A stretch of DNA of 45,727 nucleotides from Acholeplasmatales bacterium (GCA_003539625.1 DPOU01000019.1:1-45727), one strand, 5' to 3'. Positions 18,026 to 25,977 are shown, counted from the stretch's first letter. Translations and numbers: made by a program. The notes: generated by a model not told the origin, from the sequence alone.

Positions 18026-18340
18026 ATGACAAAAGCAGAAGCATTAAAAATATGGCTACATGAATTTGGTGATGTTGAATATGCTCATGATTTTACAGGA
18101 CGAAAAATTAAAAGAGATGACTATGAAGTAGAAAACCAAGTTGGTTGGGTAGTAAGTCATGTCTTTCCTACAGAATTAGGTGGTCCTAATAATGAAGGTA
18201 ACATTATTATTTTAAACCATAATACTGCATATGAAAAAGCTAACAACTATCCTGAATTTGAAGTAGTTGGTGTTAGATATTTAATTTGTCATGATGAAAG
18301 AGACGACTTCTATTACATTGAAAAAATAATTGAAGATTAA
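18026..18340 (+). CDS. Small HNH-like protein
   Basis: A 104-residue protein opening with KAEALKIWLHEFGDVEYAHDFTGRKIKRDDY and followed by WVVSHVFPTELGGPNNEGNIIILNHNTAYEKANN. The second part has the layout of an HNH nuclease (W.vDHi.P...GG.n...N......N..K). The Asp-His pair is Ser-His here and there are no zinc-binding CxxC pairs, so catalysis is doubtful. An upstream in-frame TTG at 18008 is possible, but CGGAGGAC places the start at ATG 18026. It stands alone between lysA and a strong terminator and is driven by a near-perfect promoter. Function unknown. Confidence 0.7.
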   Translation: MTKAEALKIWLHEFGDVEYAHDFTGRKIKRDDYEVENQVGWVVSHVFPTELGGPNNEGNIIILNHNTAYEKANNYPEFEVVGVRYLICHDERDDFYYIEKIIED

Positions 18341-18350
18341 TGATAAAAAA

Positions 18351-18384
18351 TAAAAAGCAATATACTTCAATATATTGCTTTTTA
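18351..18384 (+). terminator. Terminator after the HNH-like gene
   Basis: A 14-bp perfect stem (18351-18364 with 18371-18384) around CTTCAA, ending in the TTTTTA that forms the distal arm. Confidence 0.88.
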
Positions 18385-18511
18385 TTCAAATATATAAACG
18401 ATTAATAGAGGAGAAGAAAAAGATTTTAACCAAGTTAAACACTGTGGTTTAAACCTTACAAAAATAGTATTAACGATAATTTATCTTTTATACATAATTT
18501 GAGGAAAAAAT

Positions 18512-19072
18512 ATGAGAATAATTGCAGGAAAATATAGAAGCAGAAAATTAATTACATTAGAAGGTCTTGCAACAAGACCAACTTTAGATCAAACTAAAGA
18601 AGCAATATTTAGTAGTCTTGGTGGTTATATAAACGATTTTGTAATTCTAGATGTATTTGGTGGTAGTGGTGCTCTTTCACTAGAATCAATTAGTAGAGGT
18701 GCCAAGGAAGCTTATATAATAGATTCTAATCCTGATGCTGTAAAAATCATCAAAAAGAATGCCGAGAACTTAGGTGTAGGCCAAGAATTACACGTATATC
18801 TTGGCGATTACAAAAAGATTTTAGAGCGTTTGAATAACAAAAAATTTGATATTGTTTTTTTAGATCCCCCCTTTAGAATGAAGGTCATTGATGAATTATG
18901 CCAATACTTAATTGAAAATGATATGATAAGTGAAGGTGGATATATTGTTGCGGAATATCCTAAAGAAGATATTGTTGAACAAGATTATGAAGGATATCGA
19001 ATTAAAATGTGTAAAAGATATGCAAGTAGTGAAATATTAATATTAGAAAAGGATGATGAAACATGCGAATAG
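18512..19072 (+). CDS. rsmD: 16S rRNA (guanine-966-N2) methyltransferase
   Basis: A 186-residue SAM-dependent methyltransferase of the RsmD family, acting on G966 of 16S rRNA in the 30S subunit. The N-terminal MRIIAGKYRSRKL and ATRPTLDQTKEAIFSSL are diagnostic. The SAM motif is LDVFGGSGALSLESISRG and the catalytic motif IV is DPPF. GAGGAAAAAA precedes the ATG. Its end overlaps the start of coaD by 10 bases, the common rsmD-coaD pair. The 127 bases before it (18385-18511) hold a GAGGAGAAG stretch without a usable start codon and an imperfect GTTTAAAC repeat; I see no gene there. Confidence 0.95.
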   Translation: MRIIAGKYRSRKLITLEGLATRPTLDQTKEAIFSSLGGYINDFVILDVFGGSGALSLESISRGAKEAYIIDSNPDAVKIIKKNAENLGVGQELHVYLGDYKKILERLNNKKFDIVFLDPPFRMKVIDELCQYLIENDMISEGGYIVAEYPKEDIVEQDYEGYRIKMCKRYASSEILILEKDDETCE

Positions 19073-19539
19073 GTCTATATCCTGGAACTTTTGATCCAAT
19101 TACTAATGGTCACCTAGATATAATAAAAAGAGGTTCAACTTTATTTGATAAACTTTATATCTTGGTTGCTAATAATATCAACAAAAAAACAATGTTTACT
19201 GTTGAAGAAAGAATGAATATGATAAAAGAAGCTACTAAAGATATTGATAATATTGAAGTAGTTACTAGTGATTTATTAACAGTAGAATATGCAAAATCAA
19301 TAAATGCTGTGGCAATGGTTAGAGGACTAAGAATGGTCAGTGATTTTGAATATGAATTACAAATGGCAACTTTAAATAGATGTATTGATCACAATGTTGA
19401 AACAATCTTTATTATGAGTTCACATCAATATTCTTTTTTATCTTCAAGTAGTGTTAAAGAAATCGCTAGATTTGATGGTGATATTTCTTCATTTGTTCCT
19501 AAAAATGTTGAAATTGCCCTAAAAAACAAACTAAAATAA
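19063..19539 (+). CDS. coaD: Phosphopantetheine adenylyltransferase
   Basis: A 158-residue nucleotidyltransferase making dephospho-CoA from 4'-phosphopantetheine and ATP. The TxGH-type motif is GTFDPITNGHLDI, the substrate loop is VRGLRMVSDFEYE, and the ISSS-type C-terminal motif appears as SSSSVKEIA. Length is normal. It is translationally coupled to rsmD and closed by a strong terminator. Confidence 0.96.
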   Translation: MRIGLYPGTFDPITNGHLDIIKRGSTLFDKLYILVANNINKKTMFTVEERMNMIKEATKDIDNIEVVTSDLLTVEYAKSINAVAMVRGLRMVSDFEYELQMATLNRCIDHNVETIFIMSSHQYSFLSSSSVKEIARFDGDISSFVPKNVEIALKNKLK

Positions 19540-19559
19540 GGCGTTTGCCTTATTTTTTT
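19533..19559. terminator. Bidirectional terminator between coaD and the amidase gene
   Basis: AAAATAAGGC and GCCTTATTTT form a 10-bp stem with a GTTT loop, with T-runs after it. The stop codon of the leftward amidase gene lies inside it. Confidence 0.88.
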
Positions 19560-20251
19560 GGTATAAGAAGAATTTGGTTAGGATATAACATATCATTACT
19601 TAAAGTATTGTAACTTTTTAGTTCAGCTACTGATAGATTATATTTCTTGGCAATATTATACAAAGAATCGCCTGATTTAACTTTGTAATAGTTATAACTT
19701 GGTGGAGTATAATTAACATTTTCATAGTTTGCAATTGCTTTTACAACTGCCTCAGCTAAGTTTGGCCAATCATTTAACAACCTTTTTGTATCATCATCAT
19801 TATTGGCAAAGCCATATTCAATAATCATTGATGTTGTAGGTTTAGTATTTCGCAAAATAAAGTAGAAGTCATTACCTGATTTTCCAATACGTTGATAAAC
19901 GTTTCTGATTGGTAAGCCTTCAGCTTTTAAATTGTTTGCTATACTCTTAGGGAGGGTATTTTTACTTTTTACTGAGTAGATTACTTCGCCGCCACCTGCT
20001 CCTGCATTATTGACATGATTTGATATTAGAATATCACCAGTGCTTGCGCCAAGTTGATCAATTCGGTTAAGCCTATCATTAGGAGTTAGGGTTTCATCAT
20101 CTAATCTAGTTCTTTTTGAGGGAATTCCTAATTCATCAAACCTACGTTTTTGATAATCACTAATTTTTTTTGTCATATCTTTTTCTTTAAAATAGGAATT
20201 GCTGCCACCACCGGGATCCCAACCACCATGGCCAGCATCTATTATTACCAT
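19550..20251 (-). CDS. N-acetylmuramoyl-L-alanine amidase with LysM domain
   Basis: About 233 residues. The N-terminal two thirds are an Amidase_3 zinc amidase that cuts the stem peptide from N-acetylmuramic acid: IDAGHGG (zinc His), a Glu soon after in KEKDM, SNHVNN (zinc His) and IEYGFANN (catalytic Glu). After a short linker, YYKVKSGDSLYNIAKKYNLSVAELKSYN...NQILLIP is one LysM peptidoglycan-binding domain. There is no signal peptide, so export would need cell lysis or a holin, as with phage endolysins, or mother-cell action as in sporulation. An in-frame ATG at 20263 adds MVIF, but GGTGAT is spaced for ATG 20251. It stands alone beside tRNA-Arg. Confidence 0.88.
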   Translation of the reverse strand: MVIIDAGHGGWDPGGGSNSYFKEKDMTKKISDYQKRRFDELGIPSKRTRLDDETLTPNDRLNRIDQLGASTGDILISNHVNNAGAGGGEVIYSVKSKNTLPKSIANNLKAEGLPIRNVYQRIGKSGNDFYFILRNTKPTTSMIIEYGFANNDDDTKRLLNDWPNLAEAVVKAIANYENVNYTPPSYNYYKVKSGDSLYNIAKKYNLSVAELKSYNTLSNDMLYPNQILLIPKK

Positions 20252-20315
20252 AAATATCACCATGATATATTATGACTCTTAGTAACAAAATATGCACATT
20301 TACAAGCTAAATTAC

Positions 20316-20344
20316 TTTACAAAATATCTGAAATAGTGTATAAT
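20316..20344 (+). promoter_or_regulatory. Promoter of tRNA-Arg
   Basis: TTTACA (20316-20321), 17 bases, TATAAT (20339-20344). Confidence 0.75.
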
Positions 20345-20348
20345 ACTA

Positions 20349-20463
20349 ATGCTATTAAAAAGATTGTTTATTATGTCCCAGTAGCTCAGTTGGATAGAGC
20401 AACGGCCTTCTAAGCCGTGTGTCGCACGTTCGAATCGTGTCTGGGACGCCATTTTAATAGCAT
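20349..20463 (+). repeat. 12-bp inverted repeat enclosing tRNA-Arg
   Basis: ATGCTATTAAAA (20349-20360) is the exact complement of TTTTAATAGCAT (20452-20463). The first arm ends 14 bases before the tRNA and the second begins directly after its CCA. In the primary transcript the two arms can pair and extend the acceptor stem. Confidence 0.9.
20375..20451 (+). tRNA. tRNA-Arg(UCU)
   Basis: A full cloverleaf with a perfect acceptor stem GTCCCAG/CTGGGAC, anticodon arm ACGGC-CTTCTAA-GCCGT (anticodon TCT, reading AGA/AGG), TTCGAAT T loop and encoded CCA (20449-20451). Confidence 0.97.
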
Positions 20464-20469
20464 GAATTT

Positions 20470-20495
20470 AGTTCGTATAAAAATACGAACTTTTT
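20470..20495 (+). terminator. Terminator after tRNA-Arg
   Basis: GTTCGTAT and ATACGAAC with an AAAA loop, then TTTTTC and further T-runs. Confidence 0.9.
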
Positions 20496-20604
20496 CTTTT
20501 TTTATATCAATATAGCAAAATATTGATTAAAATAGGGCAAAAATTGCTTCTACAAGCGATTGAAAAAGAAATTTGTCAATAAAGTATCAGTCAACTTATT
20601 AAAT

Positions 20605-20633
20605 TTAACATAGCTTGATATAAATGCTATAAT
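20605..20633 (+). promoter_or_regulatory. Promoter of the small membrane protein gene
   Basis: TTAACA (20605-20610), 17 bases, TATAAT (20628-20633) with TGC extension. Confidence 0.7.
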
Positions 20634-20659
20634 TAACAAAAAAAGAAAGAGGAGACCTT

Positions 20660-20884
20660 ATGAGTAAAAGAAATATCTTATTTTTAGTAGCAAATATATT
20701 AGGTGGCACATTTTTTATTTACTTTATATTAAGATTGAATAGCATTATTAAAAAATCAATCTTTGTACGTGATTTTTATCACTCAAACGATGGAGATTAT
20801 GTAATCTATATATTAATATTATGTTGTGTTATTTTACTTGCGAATATTTTTATCTTTTTGATTACCAAAGATGAAAATAATTAA
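20660..20884 (+). CDS. Small two-helix membrane protein
   Basis: A 74-residue protein with two hydrophobic helices (about 6-26 and 47-68) separated by a polar loop containing FVRDFYHSNDGDY. I recognise no family. It has its own promoter and a strong ribosome site (AGAGGAGACC). The frameshifted SUFU-like gene follows after 14 bases, so the two are probably co-transcribed. Confidence 0.7.
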   Translation: MSKRNILFLVANILGGTFFIYFILRLNSIIKKSIFVRDFYHSNDGDYVIYILILCCVILLANIFIFLITKDENN

Positions 20885-20898
20885 AATAGGGATTTAAT

Positions 20899-21425
20899 AT
20901 GAAAAACAAAAAACATCAAAAATTATATGATCATTACAAAGAAGTATTTGGGCAAGAACCAATCTTCAGTTTACAACTTAAAAAGAATGTATTACCTACG
21001 ATATGAAACCCATTACAACTTTTGTTTTTAAACCAACTGAGGAAATGCCTTTTTGGAAGTTATGTACAATAGGTGCGAGTGATTACTTAATGCCCGAACG
21101 TGATATTGGTTGGGGTAGAAAAGCTAATCGCCGTAATGAATATGTAATGTTTATTTCTAAAGAAGTAGAAATTAGTGAGTCTACTACGGAATGGCTTTCT
21201 TTAAACTCACTACTTTGGGCTACTGCTGAATATGCTTTTAATGAAAAAGATAACTTAACAGTTTCTGATTCAATAGATATGGGGATTGATGGTAAGTATT
21301 GTGGAACCGTCTTATTACTACCAGAGATTTTAAAAACACCGAAAATTGTAAAGTGTTATATTTCCGAGCATAAATACATAAGCATTTTTCAAGTAATGCC
21401 AATAACAAAAGAACAACTTTCATAA
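20899..21425 (+). pseudogene. Suppressor-of-fused-like protein, split by a -1 frameshift
   Basis: An N-terminal reading frame begins at ATG 20899 (MKNKKHQKLYDHYKEVFG...) and stops at TGA 21004. The rest lies in the -1 frame, where similarity to the SUFU domain family begins just before Met 21003 (FKPTEEMPFWKLCTIGASDYLMPERDIGWG). Moving back one base in CTTAAAAAG (20977-20985) joins the two into one protein of about 175 residues with no stop between. Loss of one A from an A-run would explain it. Programmed slippage or an assembly error are alternatives. Read alone, the 21003-21425 frame has no ribosome site. SUFU-domain proteins in bacteria often serve as immunity or partner proteins in toxin systems; here the role is unknown. 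Confidence 0.65.
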
Positions 21426-21560
21426 AAACTTTGTAAAAAAACAAATGGTGTATACTGGCTTATGGAAGAATTTTATACCCATGATGATGATTATAAACTT
21501 ATTTCATCAAAGTCATTTACAACCTTTTAGATAGAAATGTTTTTGAATTTAATGTTATAT

Positions 21561-21598
21561 GAAAATAATTCGTTAAAAGTCGAACTATTTTCTTTTTT
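21561..21598 (+). terminator. Terminator after the SUFU-like gene
   Basis: GAAAATA-A-TTCG pairs with CGAA-C-TATTTTC (one internal mismatch) and is followed by TTTTTT. Confidence 0.72.
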
Positions 21599-21695
21599 AT
21601 ATTATTATATAGGAAAAAATTAATTGTAAAAATTATTTAAAAAAGCCTATATTTTTGATTTACAAAATTTGTTAGGCAAAAATAACTTATTTAAC

Positions 21696-21724
21696 TTGCA
21701 AAAAACGATTAATTTTGATATAAT
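21696..21724 (+). promoter_or_regulatory. Promoter of the hydrogenase operon
   Basis: TTGCAA (21696-21701), 17 bases, TATAAT (21719-21724) with TGA extension. Confidence 0.8.
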
Positions 21725-21737
21725 AAACAAGAGCGAT

Positions 21738-21761
21738 TTGTAAATATAAATATTTTTACAA
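21738..21761 (+). promoter_or_regulatory. Operator-like inverted repeat downstream of the hydrogenase promoter
   Basis: TTGTAAA (21738-21744) and TTTACAA (21755-21761) form a perfect dyad with a 10-base AT spacer, starting a few bases after the expected transcription start. The TTGT...ACAA ends recall Rex redox-repressor boxes, but Rex sites are 18 bases and this dyad is 24, so the regulator is not assigned. Confidence 0.45.
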
Positions 21762-21785
21762 TCATAATTTAAATTGGAGGTAAAT

Positions 21786-22274
21786 ATGGCTCATTTAAGT
21801 GCAGCTGCTGTAAAGCAAATTGAAGAAATTATTGCAAGATACACAAACGAAAATACACCACTTATGATGATTTTAAGTGATGTACAACGTGAGTATGGTT
21901 ACATCCCACTAGATGTACAAGAATTAATTTCTGAAAAAACAGGTATTCCTGTTGCGGAAATCTATGGTGTAGTAACATTCTACTCATTCTTTTCATTAAA
22001 ACCTAAAGGAAAATACGTCATTGGTGTTTGTTTAGGTACTGCTTGTTATGTTAAAGGTTCACAACAAGTAATCGACAAATTTGGTGAATTACTAAATATC
22101 AAACCAGGAGAAACAACAGACGATGGCTTATTTACACTTGATGCATTACGTTGCATAGGTGCTTGCGGTATTGCTCCTGCCATTTCAATTAATGGTAAAG
22201 TATATCCAAAAGTTGCCGTAAACCAAGTAGCAAGTATTATTGAAGAATATCGTCAACTAGGAGGTGCAGAATAA
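21786..22274 (+). CDS. hydC: NADH-dependent [FeFe] hydrogenase, NuoE-like subunit
   Basis: A 162-residue thioredoxin-like [2Fe-2S] protein of the NuoE/HndA/HydC family. The cluster ligands are the cysteine pairs in VCLGTACYVKG and ALRCIGACG. It links the flavin subunit to the rest of the soluble hydrogenase complex. An in-frame TTG at 21774 overlaps the ribosome site GGAGGT (21776-21781), which clearly serves ATG 21786. Its TAA shares one base with the ATG of the next gene, so translation is coupled. Confidence 0.93.
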   Translation: MAHLSAAAVKQIEEIIARYTNENTPLMMILSDVQREYGYIPLDVQELISEKTGIPVAEIYGVVTFYSFFSLKPKGKYVIGVCLGTACYVKGSQQVIDKFGELLNIKPGETTDDGLFTLDALRCIGACGIAPAISINGKVYPKVAVNQVASIIEEYRQLGGAE

Positions 22275-24139
22275 TGATTAGAAGTGAAAAAGAATTAACT
22301 ACTAAAATTGCTGATTGCACAACTAGTTTTGATGCAAAATTTGCTGGCACAAATGGCAAACGTGCAATTGTTATTTGTGGTGGAACAGGTTGTTTATCAA
22401 GTAACTCAGCAAGTATTCTTGCAAAATTCGAAGAAGCTATTATGGCTCATGATTTGAGTGACAAAGTTACTGTTAACAAAGTAGGTTGCTTTGGCTTTTG
22501 TTCACAAGGTCCTTTCGTAAAAATTTTCCCTGAAGACACTCTATATCATGGTGTTAAGGTTGAAGATGTAGAAGAAATTGTTAATACTGATTTAATAAAT
22601 CATCAAATTGTGGAAAGACTACTATATGTAGATCCTATGACAAAAGAAAAAATTCAAAAACAAGATGAAATTAACTTCTACAAAAAACAAAAACGTGTTG
22701 CTTTACATGGATGTGGTTTAATTAATCCTGAAAATCTTGATGAAGCATTAGGCTATGGAGCATATAAAGGTTTACAAAGAGCCTTACATATGACTCAACA
22801 AGAAGTAGTAGACGAAGTATTAAAATCAGGACTTCGTGGCCGTGGTGGAGGAGGTTTCCCTACTGGTCGTAAATGGCAATTTGCTTTAAACCAAAATAAT
22901 CCTGAAAAATATGTAGTATGTAATGGTGATGAAGGTGACCCAGGTGCTTTCATGGACCGTTCAATCTTAGAAGGTAATCCACTTGCCGTAATTGAAGGTA
23001 TGGTTATAGCTGGTTATGCAATCGGTGCTCAAAATGGTTACTTCTATGTACGTGCTGAATATCCAATTGCTGTTGAAAGATTACAAATTGCAATCAACAA
23101 AGCAAGAAAAATGGGATTATTAGGTAAAAATATTTTAGGAACTGATTTCTCATTTGACGTTCACATCCGTCTTGGTGCTGGTGCGTTCGTTTGTGGTGAA
23201 GAAACTGCCTTATTAAATTCAATTGAAGGTAAACGTGGTATGCCTCGTCCAAGACCTCCATTCCCAGCTGTTAAGGGTTTATGGGGTAAACCAACAATTG
23301 TTAATAACGTTGAAACTTTAGCTTGCGTTCCTTATATCTTAAGAGAAGGTGCTGAAAAATTCGCAGAAGTAGGTACTGAAAAATCTAAAGGTACAAAAGT
23401 ATTCGCATTAGGTGGTAAAGTAAATAACGTAGGTCTAGTTGAAGTTCCTATGGGTACTACTCTTCGTGAATTAATTTACGATATCGGTGGTGGTATTCCT
23501 AATGGTAAAAAATTCAAAGCTATTCAAACTGGTGGTCCATCAGGTGGATGTTTAACTGAAAAAGATTTAGATGCTCCAATTGATTACGATAACTTAGTAG
23601 CAAAAGGTTCAATGATGGGTTCTGGTGGTGCCATCGTTATGGACGAAGACAACTGTATGGTTGACGTTGCAAAATTCTATATGGAATTCATTTGTGATGA
23701 ATCATGTGGTAAATGTTCTCCATGCCGTATTGGTACAAAACGTATGTTAGAAATCTTAAATAAGATTACTGCTGGTAAAGGAACATTAGAAGATTTAGAT
23801 GAATTAGAAGAACTTGCAACAACAGTTACTCAAAATTCATTATGTGCATTAGGACAAACTGCAGCAAACCCAATTGTTTCAACAATGAAACAATTTAGAG
23901 AAGAATATATTGCCCATGTAGTTGACAAGAAATGTCCTGCTCATGTATGTAAGAACTTAATGCAATATTACATTATGCCTGAAGCTTGTAAGAAGTGTTC
24001 TAAGTGTGCAAGAAATTGCCCAGTAAATGCTATCTCAGGTGTACCTGGTAAAGAACCTTATGTAATTGATCAATCTAAATGTATTAAATGTGGCTTATGT
24101 ATGTCTACATGTCCATTTAAAGCAATTATTAAGAAATAG
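22274..24139 (+). CDS. hydB: NADH-dependent [FeFe] hydrogenase, NuoF-like flavin subunit
   Basis: A 621-residue subunit that oxidises or reduces NAD(H). Domains in order: an N-terminal thioredoxin-like [2Fe-2S] domain (Cys35, Cys40, Cys72, Cys76), the NuoF core with the NADH/FMN motif GRGGGGFPTGRKW (about 188-200) and NGDEGDPGAFMDR, the [4Fe-4S] site SCGKCSPCRIGT (about 475-486), and a C-terminal pair of [4Fe-4S] ferredoxin motifs (CKKCSKCARNCP and CIKCGLCMSTCP). This N- and C-terminally extended form is that of HydB/HndC, found in trimeric electron-bifurcating hydrogenases, and not of complex I. Confidence 0.94.
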   Translation: MIRSEKELTTKIADCTTSFDAKFAGTNGKRAIVICGGTGCLSSNSASILAKFEEAIMAHDLSDKVTVNKVGCFGFCSQGPFVKIFPEDTLYHGVKVEDVEEIVNTDLINHQIVERLLYVDPMTKEKIQKQDEINFYKKQKRVALHGCGLINPENLDEALGYGAYKGLQRALHMTQQEVVDEVLKSGLRGRGGGGFPTGRKWQFALNQNNPEKYVVCNGDEGDPGAFMDRSILEGNPLAVIEGMVIAGYAIGAQNGYFYVRAEYPIAVERLQIAINKARKMGLLGKNILGTDFSFDVHIRLGAGAFVCGEETALLNSIEGKRGMPRPRPPFPAVKGLWGKPTIVNNVETLACVPYILREGAEKFAEVGTEKSKGTKVFALGGKVNNVGLVEVPMGTTLRELIYDIGGGIPNGKKFKAIQTGGPSGGCLTEKDLDAPIDYDNLVAKGSMMGSGGAIVMDEDNCMVDVAKFYMEFICDESCGKCSPCRIGTKRMLEILNKITAGKGTLEDLDELEELATTVTQNSLCALGQTAANPIVSTMKQFREEYIAHVVDKKCPAHVCKNLMQYYIMPEACKKCSKCARNCPVNAISGVPGKEPYVIDQSKCIKCGLCMSTCPFKAIIKK

Positions 24140-24151
24140 GAGACCGATATT

Positions 24152-25924
24152 ATGGCAAAAATTAATATAAAAATCGAAGGCCAATCTTATCAAGTTGAAG
24201 AAGGCTTAACAATTTTAGAAGCAGCTAAAGAATGTGGGTATGAAATTCCATCTTTATGTGCTTATAATCATGGTGAATGTAGTTTAGCTTCTTGTCGTGT
24301 TTGCTTAGTTGAAGCAACTGGTGCTAGAGGTTTAGTTGCATCTTGCGTATATCCTATTTCTGAAGGTATGGAAATTACTATTTCTTCACCTAAAGCTACT
24401 GCTGCAAGACGTGCTAGTGTTGAATTAATTCTTTCTAACCACTCAATGAATTGTCAACAATGTGAAAAAAATGGTCATTGTGAATTGTTATACGTAGCTA
24501 AAGTTGTTGGTGCTCGTGAAAATAAATTTGTTGGTTCAAAAACTCCAATTACAGTTGATGAAATTTCTCCATCTATTATTCGTGACACTTCAAAATGTAT
24601 CTTATGTGGACGTTGCGTTAGTCGTTGTGTTGCTGCACACGGAACTGGTATTTTAGGTTTTGAAAAACGTGGTTTCTCAACAATCGTATCTCCTGCTGAA
24701 AATCGTAGTTTTGCAACAAGCCCATGTATCTTATGTGGACAATGCGTAAATGTTTGTCCTACTGGCGCATTAATGGAAAAGAGTGAAATCGATAAAGTAG
24801 ACGAAGCAAGAAGAGCTGGTAAATACTTAGTTGTTCAAACTGCTCCTGCCATTCGTGCAACTCTTGGCGAAGAATTTGGCCATAAAATTGGTACTCCAGT
24901 AACTGGTCAAATGGTAGCTGCTTTAAGAAGACTTGGTTTCAATAAAGTATATGATACTAACTTTGGTGCTGACTTAACAATAATGGAAGAAGCCAATGAA
25001 TTACTTGCAAGAATTAAAGATGGTGGTGTATTACCAATGATTACATCTTGTTCTCCAGGTTGGATTAATTATGCTGAATACTATTATGGAGATCAATTAG
25101 ATCATCTATCAAGTTGTAAATCACCTCACCAAATGCAAGGTGCTATTATTAAATCATACTTTGCAGAAAAGAATGGTTTAAAACCAGAAGATATTTTCGT
25201 AGTTTCAATCATGCCTTGTACCGCAAAGAAATTTGAAAAAGAACGTCCTCAATTACAAAAGAATGGCATTAAAGATGTCGATGCAGTATTAACTACTCGT
25301 GAACTTGCTAAATTAATCAAACGTAGTGGTATAAATTTTGCTAAATTACCAAACGAAGAATTTGACCAAGATTTAATGGGTGAATATACTGGTGCTGGTG
25401 TAATATTTGGTGCTACTGGCGGTGTTATGGAAGCAGCTTTAAGAACAGCTTATCATGAATTAACTGGTAAAGAATATGAAGCAGTAGAATTCACTGCTGT
25501 TCGTGGTATGCAAGGATTAAAAGAAGCTACTTTAAATATTGCTGGATCAGAAATTAAAGTTGCTGTTGCTTCAGGTATGCGTAATGCCAAAGTATTAATG
25601 GATGAAATTCGTAGTGGTAAGAGCCCATATACATTTATTGAAATTATGGGTTGCCCAGGTGGATGCGTTAACGGTGGTGGACAACCATATGTTAAACCAT
25701 GCTTCTTACCTAATGAAGATAACAATATCTTAGACACATACAAAGAAAAACGTGCTCAAGCATTATATTCTGAAGATGAACGTCAAAAGGTACGTCAATC
25801 TCATAACAATAAACAAGTACAAAAATTATATAGTGATTTCCTAGGAAAACCTAATTCTCATAAAGCTCATGAATTATTACATACAACTTATGTATCTAGA
25901 GAAAGATTTCCAAAAAATAAATAA
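24152..25924 (+). CDS. hydA: [FeFe] hydrogenase catalytic subunit
   Basis: A 590-residue catalytic subunit of a trimeric hydrogenase, producing H2 from NADH and probably reduced ferredoxin. It has an N-terminal [2Fe-2S] plant-type ferredoxin domain, a His-ligated [4Fe-4S] motif (HSMNCQQCEKNGHC), two [4Fe-4S] motifs (CILCGRCVSRC and CILCGQCVNVCP), then the H-cluster domain: L1 TSCSPGW (298-304), L2 MPCTAKKFE and L3 MGCPGGCVNGGGQP. L1 has Ser301 where the textbook motif TSCCPGW has its second Cys. The C-terminal HNNKQVQKLYSDFLGKPNSHKAHELLHTTY is typical. Maturases HydEFG are not in the window. A 12-base gap follows hydB, with AGGAGACC as ribosome site. Confidence 0.94.
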   Translation: MAKINIKIEGQSYQVEEGLTILEAAKECGYEIPSLCAYNHGECSLASCRVCLVEATGARGLVASCVYPISEGMEITISSPKATAARRASVELILSNHSMNCQQCEKNGHCELLYVAKVVGARENKFVGSKTPITVDEISPSIIRDTSKCILCGRCVSRCVAAHGTGILGFEKRGFSTIVSPAENRSFATSPCILCGQCVNVCPTGALMEKSEIDKVDEARRAGKYLVVQTAPAIRATLGEEFGHKIGTPVTGQMVAALRRLGFNKVYDTNFGADLTIMEEANELLARIKDGGVLPMITSCSPGWINYAEYYYGDQLDHLSSCKSPHQMQGAIIKSYFAEKNGLKPEDIFVVSIMPCTAKKFEKERPQLQKNGIKDVDAVLTTRELAKLIKRSGINFAKLPNEEFDQDLMGEYTGAGVIFGATGGVMEAALRTAYHELTGKEYEAVEFTAVRGMQGLKEATLNIAGSEIKVAVASGMRNAKVLMDEIRSGKSPYTFIEIMGCPGGCVNGGGQPYVKPCFLPNEDNNILDTYKEKRAQALYSEDERQKVRQSHNNKQVQKLYSDFLGKPNSHKAHELLHTTYVSRERFPKNK

Positions 25925-25946
25925 CTAAATAAAATTGAATTAAAAT

Positions 25947-25977
25947 AGCGGCATTAGCAATTAATGTCGCTTTTTTG
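25947..25977 (+). terminator. Terminator of the hydrogenase operon
   Basis: AGCGGCATTA pairs with TAATGTCGCT (one G-U) around a GCAAT loop, then a T6 run. Confidence 0.88.

Larger units (their letters stand above)
21426..21785. other. Gene-poor interval before the hydrogenase operon
   Basis: 360 bases without a convincing gene. They hold a terminator (21561-21598), an imperfect hairpin on the minus strand near 21640-21681 (GCCTA with TAGGC), the hydrogenase promoter and an operator-like inverted repeat. A 22-codon frame at 21462-21530 has no ribosome site and is not called. Confidence 0.6.

Noticed and set aside
21462..21530. 22-codon open frame (MEEFYTHDDDYK...)
   Set aside because: No ribosome site or promoter and too short to judge.
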